Source: Pseudoalteromonas shioyasakiensis (lineage in GTDB: Bacteria > Pseudomonadota > Gammaproteobacteria > Enterobacterales > Alteromonadaceae). Taken from it: a stretch of DNA of 64,000 nucleotides. The notes below the pieces were generated by a model that did not search any database, was not told the DNA's origin, and saw nothing but the letters and a program-made list of their open reading frames with translations. The position numbers and the translations under genes are program-made. The stretch is taken from NCBI RefSeq assembly GCF_019134595.1, contig NZ_CP077770.1, forward strand, positions 2,252,001 through 2,316,000. Direction: 5' to 3'. Numbering within the stretch: the stretch's first letter is position 1; every line of letters begins with the position of its first letter. Below, piece after piece: positions 29,864 through 37,962 of this stretch.

Positions 29864-30523
29864 CTAAGGCGCTAAGTACAAATCATGTAAAACCCGCTCT
29901 TTTCGAGGTAAGTAATAATCATCATAATCAAGTGACACTATGACTCTTTTAGCTTTACCTAATAACTCACTGCGAGGCACTAAGCCAATCACTCGCGAGT
30001 CTGCACTATTATCACGGTTATCACCCATCGCTAGATACATATCGCTGGGAATAACGACAGGGGCAAAGTGCTGCATCACCGAAGGCGTTTTTGATACCTG
30101 AATAGCGTGCTGAACACCTGCAAGGTTTTCAATGAGTGTTTGCTGCTCTTGCTTATCATCAGTTAATGCGTAATCAAGTGCTTTACCGTTTATGATCAAT
30201 TTATTATCGACTAAAGTCACTGTATCGCCCGGCACGCCAATAACACGCTTTATTAAGCGATTATTTGCAGCCTTAGAATCAAATACAATAATATCACCGG
30301 CTTGTGGCTCATCAGTACGCATTATCGAAATATGACTAAATGGCACACGCAGATCATAAGCCATTTTATCCGTTAAAATACGGTCTCCTTCAACGATGGT
30401 CGGGTTCATTGAACCTGTTGGCACTTCATACCAATCAGCCACTGCACTTCTAAAAACACTCATCAAGCAGATAAATAAAATCAATGAGCGATTATTTTTC
30501 CATACCTTCAAAAGCCAGTTCAT
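29864..30523 (-). CDS. lepB: Signal peptidase I (second-type LepB)
   Basis: 219 residues, shorter than the canonical LepB (about 300). Inner-membrane serine/lysine protease that removes signal peptides. One N-terminal membrane helix (LILFICLMSVFRSAVA) is followed by the active-site serine in VPTGSMNPTIVEGD, the lysine in NNRLIKRVIGVPGD, and the late box MGDNRDNSADSR. AAGGA precedes the ATG. It is not next to lepA or rnc, so it is probably an additional copy rather than the housekeeping enzyme; its clients are not known. Confidence 0.92.
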   Translation of the reverse strand: MNWLLKVWKNNRSLILFICLMSVFRSAVADWYEVPTGSMNPTIVEGDRILTDKMAYDLRVPFSHISIMRTDEPQAGDIIVFDSKAANNRLIKRVIGVPGDTVTLVDNKLIINGKALDYALTDDKQEQQTLIENLAGVQHAIQVSKTPSVMQHFAPVVIPSDMYLAMGDNRDNSADSRVIGLVPRSELLGKAKRVIVSLDYDDYYLPRKERVLHDLYLAP

Positions 30524-30709
30524 ATTTGTTCCTTATTTGTTGTTTGTTTCAATAGGAGTCTGTGCGGTACAAATTAGTTCTTAACTAAATGTAACGAAAT
30601 ACGTCAATGATAAAAATACCATACATGATGTTAAAAATATTTGACACAGTAAGCAATGAGTAGTTTACTTAACACCAAGTCAAATATATTTTACATAGGG
30701 TGGAAGGAA

Positions 30710-31168
30710 ATGAGCTACAAAGAAATGACAATTTGGGGCACCTTGGTGATAACCATAGGCCTTTTAAGCTATTACCTGTTAGGTATTAATTCACTACAAG
30801 CCGCGGGGGCTCTAAGCCAAGAGACCATGGTGTCTTATTTGTATAGGTTTCTCGTAATTGCGGTAGTCTTAGAGATCATTATACAATCTGTGCTTGCTGG
30901 TATTAAACACAAAGAAGCAAACTTAGGGGATGATGAGCGCGACAAGCTCATTGACCTAAAAAGCGCCAAGCTTGGTCACTGGTTCTGCTCTGCAACTATC
31001 TTAATGTGTGTATTTTTAGCGACGCAAATTGAGCGCGTATCTGGACGCATGCTGTTACCTGAGGTTTCTGATCTATATAATATTATGCACTTTCTTATTA
31101 TTGGTTTTTTAGCCAGTGAAATTATTACTATTGCCAGCAAAGCGTATTTATATCGAAGAGACAGCTAG
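30710..31168 (+). CDS. Membrane protein paired with an XRE regulator
   Basis: About 152 residues from the ATG at 30710, which follows GGAAGGAA; the open frame extends to 30656, but without a ribosome site. Four hydrophobic helices are visible (about residues 8-28, 43-65, 90-110 and 122-142), with a charged loop HKEANLGDDERDKLIDLKSAK. It ends exactly before the HTH gene, with no gap. Such two-gene cassettes of a small integral membrane protein and a short XRE repressor are common, and the protein may be the regulated partner. Specific function unknown. Confidence 0.75.
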   Translation: MSYKEMTIWGTLVITIGLLSYYLLGINSLQAAGALSQETMVSYLYRFLVIAVVLEIIIQSVLAGIKHKEANLGDDERDKLIDLKSAKLGHWFCSATILMCVFLATQIERVSGRMLLPEVSDLYNIMHFLIIGFLASEIITIASKAYLYRRDS

Positions 31169-31375
31169 ATGACAAAACAGCTCAGTAATACCATTCGGGA
31201 ACTTCGATTTCATCACAACGAAATGACTCAGCAAGCATTGGCAGAGGCAGTTGGCGTTTCAAGGCAAACTATAGTAGCAATTGAAAAAGGTAAATATTCA
31301 CCCTCGCTCGAGGTGGCTTTTAAGATTGCTCAACTGTTTGATAAGAAACTAGACGACGTGTTTTCGTATCAGTAA
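31169..31375 (+). CDS. Small XRE/Cro-type transcriptional regulator
   Basis: 68 residues that are almost entirely one helix-turn-helix domain: IRELRFHHNEMTQQALAEAV, the recognition helix region VSRQTIVAIEKGKYSPSLEVA, and the ending LDDVFSYQ. This is the short YgzD-like type. It begins at the base after the stop of the membrane protein gene, so the two are coupled and probably co-regulated. The target site cannot be stated. Confidence 0.92.
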   Translation: MTKQLSNTIRELRFHHNEMTQQALAEAVGVSRQTIVAIEKGKYSPSLEVAFKIAQLFDKKLDDVFSYQ

Positions 31376-31380
31376 TTAAC

Positions 31381-31412
31381 AAAAAAGGTTAGCCAAAGAG
31401 CTAACCTTTTTT
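31381..31412. terminator. Bidirectional intrinsic terminator
   Basis: AAAAAAGGTTAGC, a six-base loop and GCTAACCTTTTTT. The 13-bp stem with A and T runs lies between the XRE gene and the convergent DUF2999 gene. Confidence 0.92.
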
Positions 31413-31431
31413 AAATTCGTATCATTTAATT

Positions 31432-31692
31432 TTATGACTGCTGATTTTTGAACTGCGCTTTGGCTTGCTCAACTTCATCATCACTGATACCCACTGATTC
31501 AGCCGCTTCTTTAATAAGGTGTGGCTGTGTCATCACTAATGCCATCAGTTGTTGAAGCTTTTCAGGTGGAATACCTAACTGTTGAACCAGACCCATTGCC
31601 ATCATTGGGTTTTCCATAAACGCTTGAAACAGCTCACGCACTTTCTCGTCACTTACATTGTGCTCTTTGAGCATTGCAATAATAGGGTTCAT
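31432..31692 (-). CDS. DUF2999 family protein
   Basis: 86 residues, all helical, starting MNPIIAMLKEHNVSDEKVRELFQAF and rich in M and L (MMAMGLVQQLGIPPEKLQQLMALVMTQPHLIKEA). This matches the small DUF2999 proteins of Vibrio and Alteromonadales as I recall them. No signal peptide or catalytic motif. Function unknown. Monocistronic, ending in a shared terminator. Confidence 0.75.
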   Translation of the reverse strand: MNPIIAMLKEHNVSDEKVRELFQAFMENPMMAMGLVQQLGIPPEKLQQLMALVMTQPHLIKEAAESVGISDDEVEQAKAQFKNQQS

Positions 31693-31745
31693 ATTAACCT
31701 TTACTTTTAACTACTAATAAAACCAATAATATGGGCAAATTGCTG

Positions 31746-32708
31746 TTATTCAACTAACATCACCACTTTTCCCGAATTTTCGTTGTTATCTAAAGTGCGG
31801 TGCGCCTCATTGGCCTCTTGCCAATTTAAGGTTTTATAGATATTGCAATCGAACAGCCCGTTAGCCAAGTCATCATAAAAGCGCGATATAAACTGCTCTT
31901 TTAAATCACGTTTAAATTCAATTGAACGATTACGCAAAGTTGATGCATGAAATGATATGCGCTTACTAAGTAGCCTCGCAAAGTCAACCTCAGCAAAGCG
32001 CGCATCTAAAAACGCTAACATCACAATTTGGCAATCTATTGCTGCAACGGCAGCATTTTTATTTAAATAGCTTCCTGAGACAGGATCAACAATGGTATTG
32101 GCCTGTAAATTATTGGCTTTGAAGTATTCTACAAAATCAGTGGTTTTATAATTAATGGTGTGGTCTGCGCCAAGCTGCTTGGCATGTTCACACTTTTCAT
32201 CACTGCCTGCGGTGATCACCACTTGAGCACCCGCACGTTTTGCCATTTGAATTGCCGCCCCACCGACACCACTTGCTCCCGCATGGATCAGTGCCGTTTG
32301 CCCCGCTTTGAGCTGACCAAATTGAAACAAGGCAGAAAATGCCGTTAAGTAAACTTCGCTGATTGCAGCGCCTTGGGCCATTGTCATTTCATCTGGTAAA
32401 GGCATCACTTGCGCAGCATCAACGGCAACATACTCGCTGTAAGCACCGCCCGCACACAAGGCAAAAACACGTTTATTAAGCCAATCTCCCGATACTGCAC
32501 TACCTTGCTCAACAATGGTACCGGCACATTCTAACCCTAGAATTTCACTGTCACCTTTGGGCGCAGGATATTTACCTTGTCGCTGTAAACAATCTGCCCG
32601 ATTAACGCCGATTGCTGCAACAGCAATAAGAACTTCGTTATCTTTTAGAACTGGTTTATCTGTTTGCGCAAAATGTAACTGTGAGTCTTCGTGCTTAATA
32701 TAACGCAT
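31746..32708 (-). CDS. NAD(P)H-quinone oxidoreductase (MDR superfamily)
   Basis: 320 residues of the zinc-independent quinone oxidoreductase branch (PIG3/QorA-like). Seen: GVNRADCLQRQGKYPAPKG (substrate-side GroES domain), E-C-A-G-T-I, and the Rossmann motif LIHAGASGVGGAAIQMAKRAGA with G-A-D-H-T-I-N-Y. The zinc-binding cysteines of alcohol dehydrogenases are absent. It reduces quinones or enones with NADPH in the cytoplasm; the physiological substrate is uncertain. AAGG precedes the ATG. The secreted-protein gene upstream (start 33109) is on the same strand, eight bases away. Confidence 0.9.
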   Translation of the reverse strand: MRYIKHEDSQLHFAQTDKPVLKDNEVLIAVAAIGVNRADCLQRQGKYPAPKGDSEILGLECAGTIVEQGSAVSGDWLNKRVFALCAGGAYSEYVAVDAAQVMPLPDEMTMAQGAAISEVYLTAFSALFQFGQLKAGQTALIHAGASGVGGAAIQMAKRAGAQVVITAGSDEKCEHAKQLGADHTINYKTTDFVEYFKANNLQANTIVDPVSGSYLNKNAAVAAIDCQIVMLAFLDARFAEVDFARLLSKRISFHASTLRNRSIEFKRDLKEQFISRFYDDLANGLFDCNIYKTLNWQEANEAHRTLDNNENSGKVVMLVE

Positions 32709-32716
32709 ATCACCTT

Positions 32717-33109
32717 CTATTTAATTCGTTGCCAGATCTCAGCTTCGACTAATTTGCCATTTTCATACAAGGTGTGGTGCCACAAGTCACCTTTTATTTT
32801 GTAATCAAATGCCATGGTCTTACCAAGTAGTGAAGGTACATTACCATAGGAGAAAGTCTCGATAAATTGCTGGTCTTGCAAAACATATTTGCCGCCACCA
32901 GCGTAATGAAAGTTGCCTTGCTTTTGGGTGATATAGCTAAAATGACTGGGTGTAATCAGTTTAACTGAGGTTATTTCTGGCGCTTTTGCCGTCACATAGC
33001 CGTCATTGGTTGCATATTTGCCTTCAACAAATTGCCAGCTACCTAATAACGGATTGGCGCTTACCATAGACGAAATAAATAAACTCGATAATAACAGTGT
33101 GTTTTTCAT
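32717..33109 (-). CDS. Small exported lipocalin-like protein
   Basis: About 130 residues from the ATG at 33109, which is preceded by AAGGA; the longer open frame to 33151 lacks a signal peptide at its start. MKNTLLLSSLFISSMVSA is a cleavable signal peptide. The mature part begins NPLLGSWQFVEGKY and alternates like a small beta barrel (G-S-W-x-x-x-E-G-K, F-S-Y-I-T, Y-V-L-Q-D), similar to lipocalin-like domains. Probably periplasmic, ligand unknown. Confidence 0.7.
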   Translation of the reverse strand: MKNTLLLSSLFISSMVSANPLLGSWQFVEGKYATNDGYVTAKAPEITSVKLITPSHFSYITQKQGNFHYAGGGKYVLQDQQFIETFSYGNVPSLLGKTMAFDYKIKGDLWHHTLYENGKLVEAEIWQRIK

Positions 33110-33161
33110 AGTGCGTTCCTTAGCAATTTTTTCAATAGCATACGCTAACACTATGTTCCTA

Positions 33162-34991
33162 TTAAACTGTTATCGGTTGAGATTTTTTCATTTGAGCTCT
33201 CATCGACGAAAAGCGCCAAGACTGCTTATAAGGATAAACATCAAGCAATTGCCCATCGTTTATCACAGCTTGTAATTGCTGCCACATTGTGGCAGTGAAA
33301 ATATCTTGATGCGCAGCATTAAAGTGCTCAAACGCTCGCTTATTAGCGCTAAAAAACACTTTAAACTGGCTGGGAAATATGTCGTTTTCGGCGATATCAA
33401 AGTAGCTTTCGCTACTGAGTTCATCTAATGAGTCATCGGTTTTTGGCAGCTCTCTAAATTGACACTCTGTCATCGGGCAAATTTCATCGTAGTCATAAAA
33501 AACCACTCTTCCCCAACGGGTTACACCAAAGTTTTTCATCAGCATATCACCGGGGAAAATATTAGCCCCCGCAAGCTCTTTTATCGCTTTACCGTAATCA
33601 ACCATTACTTGCTGCAGTTTTCGCTCATCACATTCGTTGATATACAAATTAAGCGGCGTCATTTTACGCTCTACATAAACATGGCGCAAAATAAGTGCAT
33701 TACCCGAGATCACTAAGCTATCGCCAATTTGCTGCTGCATTATTTGTATAAGCTCATCACTAAATCGGCTTAAATCAAACGCTAAATAACGAAATTCGTG
33801 TGTATCAACTAGCCGGCCTACTCGGTCGGCTTGTTTAACAAAGTCGTACTTGGCCATTACTTGTTGTTTGGTGGCCGTTTTTGGCGCACTAAATTTATCC
33901 TTTATTACCTTGTACACATAATCTGAGCCTGGGGTGGTAAATACCAGCATCACCATGCCCGGCGTACCCGGCGCAAGTGTGTACTTATCGTCAACGGGGC
34001 TATTGCGGGTGGTATCAACTTTATAACGATAAAACTCGGTTTTCGCGTGTTTGATAAAGCCTATGGCATTAAACAGCTCAAAACGTTGCTTATGAGGCAT
34101 TAAAACACTGAGGTAATCTACGTAACGGGCGGGTTGGTCAGTGTCGACCATAAAATAAGTACGCGCAAAGCCAAACAACAAGCTGAGTTGATCAGCTCCC
34201 ATCATCACAGCATCAATGTGCAAACCTTTTTCACTGTTTAATAGCGCAATCGCAAATGGCATGTTATCGCCATTTTTAGCAATACAGCGGCCTATGATGT
34301 AACAGGCTTTATTTCTGAAAAACAATGAATTAGCGTATTCAATATAACCGTCGTTAAGTGCTAGCAGCTCATAAACTTGTGGGCATTGTTGTTTCGCTCC
34401 AGCAATCAAGGTGCGCTGTAACATGGCAACATCATCAGTAAAATCAGCGTATTGTGAGCGAAACACATGCCGCTTGATCAAGCTACTAATCGCACTTTCA
34501 AAGCCATTTTGCAGGGAAATGCGGCTAACCAATGAATCAAAGGGTCTTGGCCCCAGTTGATATCGTGCTTTCAGTACAAACAAGTGCACATTGCGAATTT
34601 TTCGTGAGTCCCAAATTGCACCGAAGGTTGAGTTAAAAAAGGTATGAGCAATGGGCTGGTTTTCATGGCTTTGCACCATTTCTGCGTATATTTGTTTGGC
34701 TAATAACCAAAGCGCTGGGTCGTCTACTTCGCTATAAGCAATAATTTTTACCGCTTGGCTTACCTTTTTTACTTGCCCTTCGTAAACTTGCAATCGCGAT
34801 TTCATAGCCCCTTGAACTTGATGCCACTGGCGCTGTTCAAAACGACTTTGTGCACCGAGGGTAATATTTAAAAACTCTGCAAACATAGCCTCAAAGCCAG
34901 CATACACTGCACGGGCAAGCTTAGTCGCTACGACCTGATTTAACTGTTCGCTGTGTGATTTAACAGCCAAATGTGAACTTTGCTGTGGCAT
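33162..34991 (-). CDS. aceK: Isocitrate dehydrogenase kinase/phosphatase
   Basis: 609 residues (about 580 in E. coli). AceK phosphorylates and dephosphorylates isocitrate dehydrogenase, steering carbon between the TCA cycle and the glyoxylate bypass. The regulatory half spans about residues 1-310. The kinase/phosphatase half has APGTPGMVMLVFTTPG (ATP loop), YVYKVIKDKF (lysine) and IFPGDMLMKNFGVTRWGRVVFYDYDEI (catalytic and metal-binding region). The glyoxylate-bypass genes aceA and aceB are not adjacent. A dimeric-type isocitrate dehydrogenase lies 1.6 kb upstream and is the probable substrate. Confidence 0.96.
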   Translation of the reverse strand: MPQQSSHLAVKSHSEQLNQVVATKLARAVYAGFEAMFAEFLNITLGAQSRFEQRQWHQVQGAMKSRLQVYEGQVKKVSQAVKIIAYSEVDDPALWLLAKQIYAEMVQSHENQPIAHTFFNSTFGAIWDSRKIRNVHLFVLKARYQLGPRPFDSLVSRISLQNGFESAISSLIKRHVFRSQYADFTDDVAMLQRTLIAGAKQQCPQVYELLALNDGYIEYANSLFFRNKACYIIGRCIAKNGDNMPFAIALLNSEKGLHIDAVMMGADQLSLLFGFARTYFMVDTDQPARYVDYLSVLMPHKQRFELFNAIGFIKHAKTEFYRYKVDTTRNSPVDDKYTLAPGTPGMVMLVFTTPGSDYVYKVIKDKFSAPKTATKQQVMAKYDFVKQADRVGRLVDTHEFRYLAFDLSRFSDELIQIMQQQIGDSLVISGNALILRHVYVERKMTPLNLYINECDERKLQQVMVDYGKAIKELAGANIFPGDMLMKNFGVTRWGRVVFYDYDEICPMTECQFRELPKTDDSLDELSSESYFDIAENDIFPSQFKVFFSANKRAFEHFNAAHQDIFTATMWQQLQAVINDGQLLDVYPYKQSWRFSSMRAQMKKSQPITV

Positions 34992-35096
34992 TATTTTTAT
35001 CGCTTATGCTGATTATTTTAGTCGCCTTGTTTACACACAATAGCAAGCGCGCTTTAATTTAGGTAATTAATAAAGATAATAAATAAGATTGATCAA

Positions 35097-36044
35097 ATGA
35101 ATATTAGGCACGTCGACCTCAACCTATTGGTGTATTTAAATGTCCTCATTGATGAACAAAGTGTGTCTAAAGCCGCTAATAAACTAGCTTTGACTCAACC
35201 TGCAATGAGTAATGCTCTTAAACGTTTGCGTGATTTATTTGATGATCCATTATTAGTGAGAGCCGCTGGCACAATGACGCCAACTGCAAAAGCGCTCAGC
35301 CTCAAACCTGAAATAGAATCACTATTAAAAATGGCTGAGGAAATTACTCAGCCTAGTGAGGTATTCGACCCGAGCACAGCCAATATTACGTTTCGGATCA
35401 TGGCAAACGACTACCTTGAATCAACCCTTATTGCGCCGTTTATCACCCAGCAGCTTGCAAAGAATCCGGGGCTTAATTTTGATATTTTGAGCCCAAGCGA
35501 TGTTAACCTTCAAGATATGGAAAAAGGCACCATCGACCTTGCCATTAATCGCTTTAACGGCCTGCCCCGCTCATTTCACCAAGCCAGTGTCTGGCGAGAT
35601 AATTACTGCTGCTTAACACACCCAGACAACCCTTACTTGCAACAGCAAAACCTTGAAGGCTACCTTGATCAAGAACACATTTGGGTGAATCGAGCTGGTT
35701 GGGGCGTTGAGGCGGCTGTAACAAATAAATCAGGCAGCCAAAAACTCGGCTGGGTCGATGAGGCATTATGGCAACTAGAACAAACCCGCAATATTCGCGT
35801 ATTCACCCGCCATTACATGGTGGCAAGCTTGCTGTGCCAATCACCAAAACTTATCGCCACATTGCCCCGTCGACAAGCGATGTTATTAGCAAAACACACT
35901 GATTTGGTAATAAGTCCAGTGCCATTTCAAATCGTGCCTATTGAAGTAAAAATGTTATGGAGCCCTTTACTACATCACGCAAACCCGCACCAATGGCTGC
36001 GCAGAGAGCTACTTGCCTTTGCCAGTACCGTGGCTGATCGCTAA
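35097..36044 (+). CDS. LysR-family transcriptional regulator
   Basis: 315 residues. The winged HTH at the N-terminus (DLNLLVYLNVLIDEQSVSKAANKLALTQPAMSNALKRLRDLFDDPLLVR) is the canonical LysR domain of the NodD-like branch. The substrate-binding domain (about 90-310) starts ITFRIMANDYLESTLIAPF. It is divergent from aceK with about 100 bases between, so it may regulate aceK or the downstream unknown gene; its effector is not evident. It lacks a good Shine-Dalgarno before the ATG. Confidence 0.92.
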   Translation: MNIRHVDLNLLVYLNVLIDEQSVSKAANKLALTQPAMSNALKRLRDLFDDPLLVRAAGTMTPTAKALSLKPEIESLLKMAEEITQPSEVFDPSTANITFRIMANDYLESTLIAPFITQQLAKNPGLNFDILSPSDVNLQDMEKGTIDLAINRFNGLPRSFHQASVWRDNYCCLTHPDNPYLQQQNLEGYLDQEHIWVNRAGWGVEAAVTNKSGSQKLGWVDEALWQLEQTRNIRVFTRHYMVASLLCQSPKLIATLPRRQAMLLAKHTDLVISPVPFQIVPIEVKMLWSPLLHHANPHQWLRRELLAFASTVADR

Positions 36045-36155
36045 AAACAGCATAATATTGATAAAATCAATATCAGTTATTGAAAACAACAATTTCATTA
36101 ATAATGAGTGAAGGGCTAGAGTGAAGTTAAGCACATAAACAAAGAGAAAATGATT

Positions 36156-36599
36156 ATGGAAACTTCAGCGCAATTCACTCAACAAGACGGCCTTTACATC
36201 AATGGTCAATTACACTCATTCATCGAGCAGCAGCTTTGTAAAAAAAGTGATTTAGCCTGCGATGAGATTTACCAAACACTAGCAACGATGGTTGATGAGT
36301 TTGGTTGCCAATGCCGTAAAACCAAACATCAAGATGATGATGTTTTACAAGCAGAGACACTGTTAAAAGCGTATAGCACAGTACGTACTCACCCGCATTG
36401 TCATGTTGATGCACAAACAACAACTGCAGTGCTAGATGAATACTGCTGCCAAGTACCAGCTATTTTAGTGGTTGCGTTAATGGATACATTAACAGGCATG
36501 ACAAGCAATGAGCCAGGTGCAGAGCACATTTACCAACTTGCAGCACAGTTAACAGGTAAACCATGTGTCTACGCAGTTAAAAGCGCCAATGCCGCTTAA
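36156..36599 (+). CDS. Hypothetical Cys-rich soluble protein
   Basis: About 147 residues. No signal peptide or membrane segment. Cysteines are frequent (L-C-K-K, L-A-C-D, G-C-Q-C, H-C-H-V, Y-C-C-Q, P-C-V-Y), with a G-C-Q-C pair near residue 50 and a Y-C-C in the middle, so metal or cluster binding is possible but not shown. ATGs occur at 36150 and 36156; AAGAGA at 36142-36147 favours the second. The stop shares TTAA with the convergent isocitrate dehydrogenase stop. I do not recognise the family. Confidence 0.65.
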   Translation: METSAQFTQQDGLYINGQLHSFIEQQLCKKSDLACDEIYQTLATMVDEFGCQCRKTKHQDDDVLQAETLLKAYSTVRTHPHCHVDAQTTTAVLDEYCCQVPAILVVALMDTLTGMTSNEPGAEHIYQLAAQLTGKPCVYAVKSANAA

Positions 36600-37873
36600 T
36601 ATGGTTCATTATTTGAGTTACTTATTCGCGCGATGATGCTTTTTGCAAAATCACTGCAACTAAGCATCGTCGCATCGGCTACTAGGTTCGCCAAATCAAA
36701 CGTCATTTCATTTGCGCTAAGCGTCTGCTCTAGGGCTTTTTCTATTTTATTCGCCGCTTCGTGCCAGCCCATAAAACGTAGCATCATGACCGCACTTAAA
36801 ATACTGCTTGTTGGATTTGCAGTGTCTTCTCCGGCGATGCGATTAAATGTGCCATGAGTCGGTTCGAAAAAGGCCACTTCATTATTTAAGTTTGCCGCAG
36901 GCATAATACCTACCCCACCAACTTGTGCGGTTAGCATATCAGCTAAGTAATCGCCGTTTTGATTGGTTGTTACCACCACATCAAATTGCTCTGGGGTGAG
37001 CAGCGCTTGTTGTAGCATGTTATCGGCAATGACTTCTTTGATAATTAAATCATCTTGCTCGTCACGTTTGATCACTAACCAACGACCATTTTCGTGCGCT
37101 ACAGCGTTAAACTCTTGCTCTGCAAGGGCAAATGCCCAGCGTTTAAAGGCGCCATCGGTAAATTTAAGTACATTGCCTTTGTGCACCACAGTCAGTGATT
37201 CACTGTGCTCTTTAAGGGCAAAGTTAAGGGCGTAACGCATTAGTCGCTCTGCCGCCTCTTTCGAGCTATTTTTAATACCAATACCGCATTGGTTATCAAA
37301 ACGAAGTCGGGTGACACCCATTTCTTGGCACAAGAAATCAAGCATACGTTCGTTGTCAATACTGCCAGCCTGCCACTCAATGCCTGAGTAAACGTCTTCA
37401 GAGCTGTCGCGTATTACTGTGATTTGGGTTTTTTCAGGCTCTTTTAAAGGTGATGGTAAATGCGGATAACTGCGAATGGGCCGCATATTAACGAATAAGT
37501 CCATCTCATGACGAAGAGCGACATTTAAAGAGCGAAAACCACCGCCAAGAGGGGTTGTTAGCGGCCCTTTGATAGCAATTTTATACTGCCGAACTGCATG
37601 CAGGGTTTCTTGCGGGAACCAGTCGCCATCGTAAAGCGCGGCTGCTTTTTCGCCATTGAACACTTCCATCCAATGTATTTGTTTATCGCCTTGATAAGCC
37701 TGACTCACTGCAGCATCAACAATATCACGCATTACCGGGCTGATATCTTGACCCACACCATCGCCTTCAATGTAAGCAATAACCGGGTTATCAGGAATAT
37801 GCCATTGACCCTTACTATCGATAGTAATTTGCGCGCCATTCGAGGGGACTGAAATATGTTGATACTGCATCAT
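36596..37873 (-). CDS. icd: Isocitrate dehydrogenase, dimeric type, atypical cofactor residues
   Basis: 425 residues, colinear with E. coli Icd. It oxidatively decarboxylates isocitrate to 2-oxoglutarate. Substrate residues are kept: GPLTTPLGGGFRSLNVALR (Ser equivalent to S113, the AceK target, and arginines), SSEDVYSGIEW, H-K-G-N-V-L-K-F and N-Q-N-G-D-Y-L-A-D. The NADP site differs: E. coli HGTAPKYAGQDKV is HGTFNRIAGEDTA here, giving R, I and A at positions 344, 345 and 351, with Phe for Y391 and Asn for R395. NAD use or mixed specificity is possible. Convergent with the Cys-rich gene. GGAAGG precedes two adjacent ATGs. Confidence 0.9.
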   Translation of the reverse strand: MMQYQHISVPSNGAQITIDSKGQWHIPDNPVIAYIEGDGVGQDISPVMRDIVDAAVSQAYQGDKQIHWMEVFNGEKAAALYDGDWFPQETLHAVRQYKIAIKGPLTTPLGGGFRSLNVALRHEMDLFVNMRPIRSYPHLPSPLKEPEKTQITVIRDSSEDVYSGIEWQAGSIDNERMLDFLCQEMGVTRLRFDNQCGIGIKNSSKEAAERLMRYALNFALKEHSESLTVVHKGNVLKFTDGAFKRWAFALAEQEFNAVAHENGRWLVIKRDEQDDLIIKEVIADNMLQQALLTPEQFDVVVTTNQNGDYLADMLTAQVGGVGIMPAANLNNEVAFFEPTHGTFNRIAGEDTANPTSSILSAVMMLRFMGWHEAANKIEKALEQTLSANEMTFDLANLVADATMLSCSDFAKSIIARISNSNNEPY

Positions 37874-37962
37874 GCCTTCCCAGCAAGGTGTTTTAATAAT
37901 ATTAATATCAAGAAATAGCTAATTTGTCTGTGCTTACAAAGAAATAGCCGCTATTCAAGCAA

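Noticed and set aside
30656..30709. Upstream start for the membrane protein of the XRE pair
   Set aside because: No ribosome site at 30656, while GGAAGGAA directly precedes 30710.
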